Assembly: GCA_963573305.1 (NCBI GenBank)
Contig: OY754329.1
Location: 148,811,266 to 148,875,265, forward strand
Direction: 5' to 3'
Origin: Pyrrhosoma nymphula
Lineage: Eukaryota; Arthropoda; Insecta; Odonata; Coenagrionidae
DNA length: 64,000 nucleotides
How positions within the stretch are numbered: position 1 is the stretch's first letter; every line of letters begins with the position of its first letter. A model generated the notes under the pieces. That model had not been told where the DNA came from. It ran no database searches and saw only the letters and a program-made list of their open reading frames with translations. The translations under genes and the position numbers were made by a program. Shown one piece after another: positions 61,332 through 64,000 of the stretch.

Positions 61332-64000
61332 CTGTGGGCGGGCAAAGTGTAGAGTTCTTATTTAGTAGATCAACATTAGAGAATTAATTACTAGATCAAA
61401 AGGAACTCTCGGGAATATCCACAAAAAAACCCTAACATTTAACTTTACCTTTCACCTAACATTTTATTTTTACATTTACATGACACATTTACCTCTTACC
61501 TAACTTTACCCAACATTTAAAATTACTCATGATACATCAAATAATTATTTATTTTAAATTTCCGTTTCATTTCGTCAAATAAGTACCAGAGACGTCCTCG
61601 GGGTGGTTGTGTTACAATCAGCTGCGCAAAAATCCCCCGAATCGTGGGGGGGGGGGCAAATTCCTCGAAAAAATCGGAGTAAGCTATCTAAGCGGGGGGG
61701 AAGAGATTTTGCAAATCGGGCAGTGTCCATTAAAAAGTAAGCCACAACCCCTGATTACTGTGGGGAGGGGCAATGCCCCCCCCAGAAATTACCCCCCCCC
61801 CGTTGTTGCGCCCCTGGTTACAATATCATACAATACCCTGAGAAGGTCTCCGCAAAGGAGAGGTAAAACATTGTTTTTTTTAATCAAGACGTGTGGAATC
61901 CCAAAGGACTTATTCTTAACACAGTAATACATCTAACGAACTATATTATACCCGGCTGAACTTGGTAGAAGATATTATTCATGATTAAAATCAAAACATG
62001 GGTACTATTCTAAAATCATTTCTTATTTGTACAACTCCTTTCACTAATTCACGCCATCATCAGGTACAAAAATATTCAGAGAATGTTTTTTTTTATTTTT
62101 TGTCGTTTATACTAATAAGAAAAATTCTTAGGAAAGTGCAAGTGCTTTCGCAATACAACGTTTGCATGTGCACTTAAGGGAGGATTTTATTGACGCAATC
62201 CCACCTGATCGGATAAGCAGGCAAATGAGTTAAGCTTCAGATGTTTGGAACGTATACTTCAATTTTTCTGTTGCCTGTACGTTGTGATATAGTACGATAA
62301 TTTCAATTTTTCCTTCAAATAAATTTTTAAGGCGGTTGACATCAATGAGTAGTTCATATTAATAGCATCAAACCGTATGGGAAAGTTTGCTCCGTATCTA
62401 TGAAGCTAAGGACGTTGATTTTTTTATAATCAAAGCGCGAATCAGCGTTGGCCTGACCATTATAAGTTTTCAGGGGAAAATTTTGAGTTGGTTTCCCGTT
62501 GCCAACCCCAAGGGTATTCCTAACGTGTCACCATCACCCCAATGACCGCCACACATCAGCCGCAGAGGATCTGGCAGAATTCAAACTTCGCGACGCGAAG
62601 AGTATAATCGTCGCATCACGTCTTCTTAGTATCAATATATTCCTTTATCGTCGGTGGCCGTGAAAAAAAGCACAATCTTAAATTTGTCAGAACGTCTGGA
62701 CATTCTTAGTTTTAGAAAGGTGCACGTCCCGTTATGCAATTTTTCTCGGATTAAGGATTTTATCAATTCACAACAAATATATGGGCAGCGCAAATGCACT
62801 GCTGTACCACAAGCATAGCTAAACTGAAAATAATTATTATCTTAGTCACCATATTAAGTGTTATGTGACTCGTTCACTCTTCATACCCCCAGTAAATTTA
62901 TATAAAATTCGTGCTATCCAGAAGTCATGCTTTAAAAACGATTAAAGAAGCTTGAAAGTTGAGATTTACTGGCACCACAGGGAATTCAAAAATAGCGTAA
63001 AAGAGAAGGGAAAGTTAAAGCTCATCATCATAAATTACTAAGCCCAGCATTTATGTGAACTAGCCCTCGAAACATTCAATGCCTACCCTGCCAATTTTTC
63101 TGTTTCTAGTTGCATCTTTTCAGACACCGGCCAAAATTACTATAATAGCATATATCTCTTATCCATCACAGCTGCTTCGGCCAGATATGATTTTATTCTC
63201 AACATTTCTCCAAGCATTCAAGCAAAGACGCTCTTTTCAGCCTGGCTCATTGCCTTCTTGAAGAATAAGTCGAAAACCAAGGGAAATAAGGTGCACTGTT
63301 CCTAGCCTAATTATAGCACATTACAACTGTCATTCACTTGGCTATTCACTGCAATCCTCCCGACCGAAAACTTTTCTCACATTTTCTAAACGTTGCCTAA
63401 ATAATAGATTAGTTTGTTCATACAAAGATTTGAATGGCAAAGACGCTGGTAAGATGAACATAATTAATAAGCCATTGAGATGAAAATCCAAAAGCTGCTC
63501 ACACAGTATTGCGTTTCAGAAAGGTAAATACAAATTTTTTGTCAACACTCGAAAAGAAAATTTCTCAAGAAAAGCACTCTCAAGTAAAGTGTTGCGAAGT
63601 AAAAAAATCCCAAGTAGAGTGCTGCGACGGCTCGTCAAAAACAGTTCCACGTGCCAGAGTTCACAGCTATTCCCAAAATATCGGGACAGACAGTTTAAAA
63701 AATTCAATATAGCTATTGCTCCATAAAGTAAAACGGGCCACGAGTAAAAAAATTGCCACGGGCTAAAAAAAACGGGAATTGACATCATTCGGAGCTGGCT
63801 AACAAAGAATGGGCAAATTCAAAATCTCAAGGCCCACTGCTACAATTTCGGCCGGATGTCATTATTCAGGGGAAGTTGAAAAAAAACTGGTGTCAGCCTT
63901 TGTGTTTGCTACCTCTGTTCGGGATCTAATGGAAAGCTGAATTAAACGTCGCGAGTATGACAACTTTTTCCAGTTAGGTGGAATAATATAGTAAACGATA
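61332..64000 (-). other. Duox: End of the preceding Duox intron (partial)
   Basis: Sequence upstream of the CCCACAG acceptor at 61338-61332. Apart from a hAT-type element at 61619-61816, I see only AT-rich sequence with short chance reading frames. No earlier Duox exon is recognisable. Confidence 0.7.
61619..61816. mobile_element. Short hAT-type element with 8-base target duplication
   Basis: Exact GTTACAAT copies flank it (61611-61618 and 61817-61824). Ends are CAGCTGCGCAA and TTGTTGCGCCCCTG, matching as inverted repeats with mismatches. The 198-base body has several long G or C runs. It lies in the intron upstream of the first Duox exon, about 290 bases from its acceptor. Confidence 0.82.

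Noticed and set aside
1..64000. CRISPR arrays, bacterial operons or phage genes
   Set aside because: No regular spaced repeats, no operon-like gene packing, and clear eukaryotic splicing and retroelements.

Overview
The window looks like arthropod, most likely insect, nuclear DNA. It is AT-rich and has no bacterial-style gene packing. It carries spliced exons with GTGAGT donors and CAG acceptors, a Jockey-type retrotransposon, and many short tRNA-derived and inverted-repeat elements. I cannot name the species.

The only host gene I can support is a minus-strand gene for a dual oxidase (Duox), seen through two consecutive exons of its N-terminal peroxidase-like domain. The upstream exon is 61144-61331 and the downstream exon is 21849-22140. 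Splice phase and protein sequence join exactly across the gap, so one intron of 39,003 bases fills most of the window. No other Duox exon was recognised: 61332-64000 appears to be part of the preceding intron and 1-21848 part of the following one.

The introns are filled with mobile DNA. (a) A structurally intact Jockey-type non-LTR retrotransposon (ORF1 31110-32675, ORF2 32668-35343) sits within sequence bracketed by a 15-base direct repeat (30442-30456 and 36018-36032). It lies inside the broken start of a hAT transposase gene (about 29841-36258). (b) Three short hAT-type elements have both ends and 8-base target duplications visible (1480-2218, 4635-4980, 61619-61816). (c) A family of non-autonomous elements with TTAA target sites has copies at 22207-22770, 42187-43630 and about 46558-47095, plus a fragment near 47567. 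The first copy lies 66 bases from the Duox acceptor, and a related unfilled site is preserved in a neighbouring duplication. (d) Several tRNA-derived SINEs are present. (e) Several fold-back or terminal-inverted-repeat elements are present (11017-11172, 27743-27965, 37255-37470, 54432-54604, 57451-57678). (f) There are tandem duplications of about 98, 133 and 265 bases.

The most interesting local structure is at the downstream Duox exon. Its 3' splice site, with the first six exon bases, has been copied about 760 bases upstream in the intron. Use of the copy would put an in-frame stop eight codons in. The exon also carries an acidic insertion bounded by GT and AG whose length is a multiple of three. 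No complete new multi-gene system was found. Unlisted stretches are intronic DNA without recognisable coding content.
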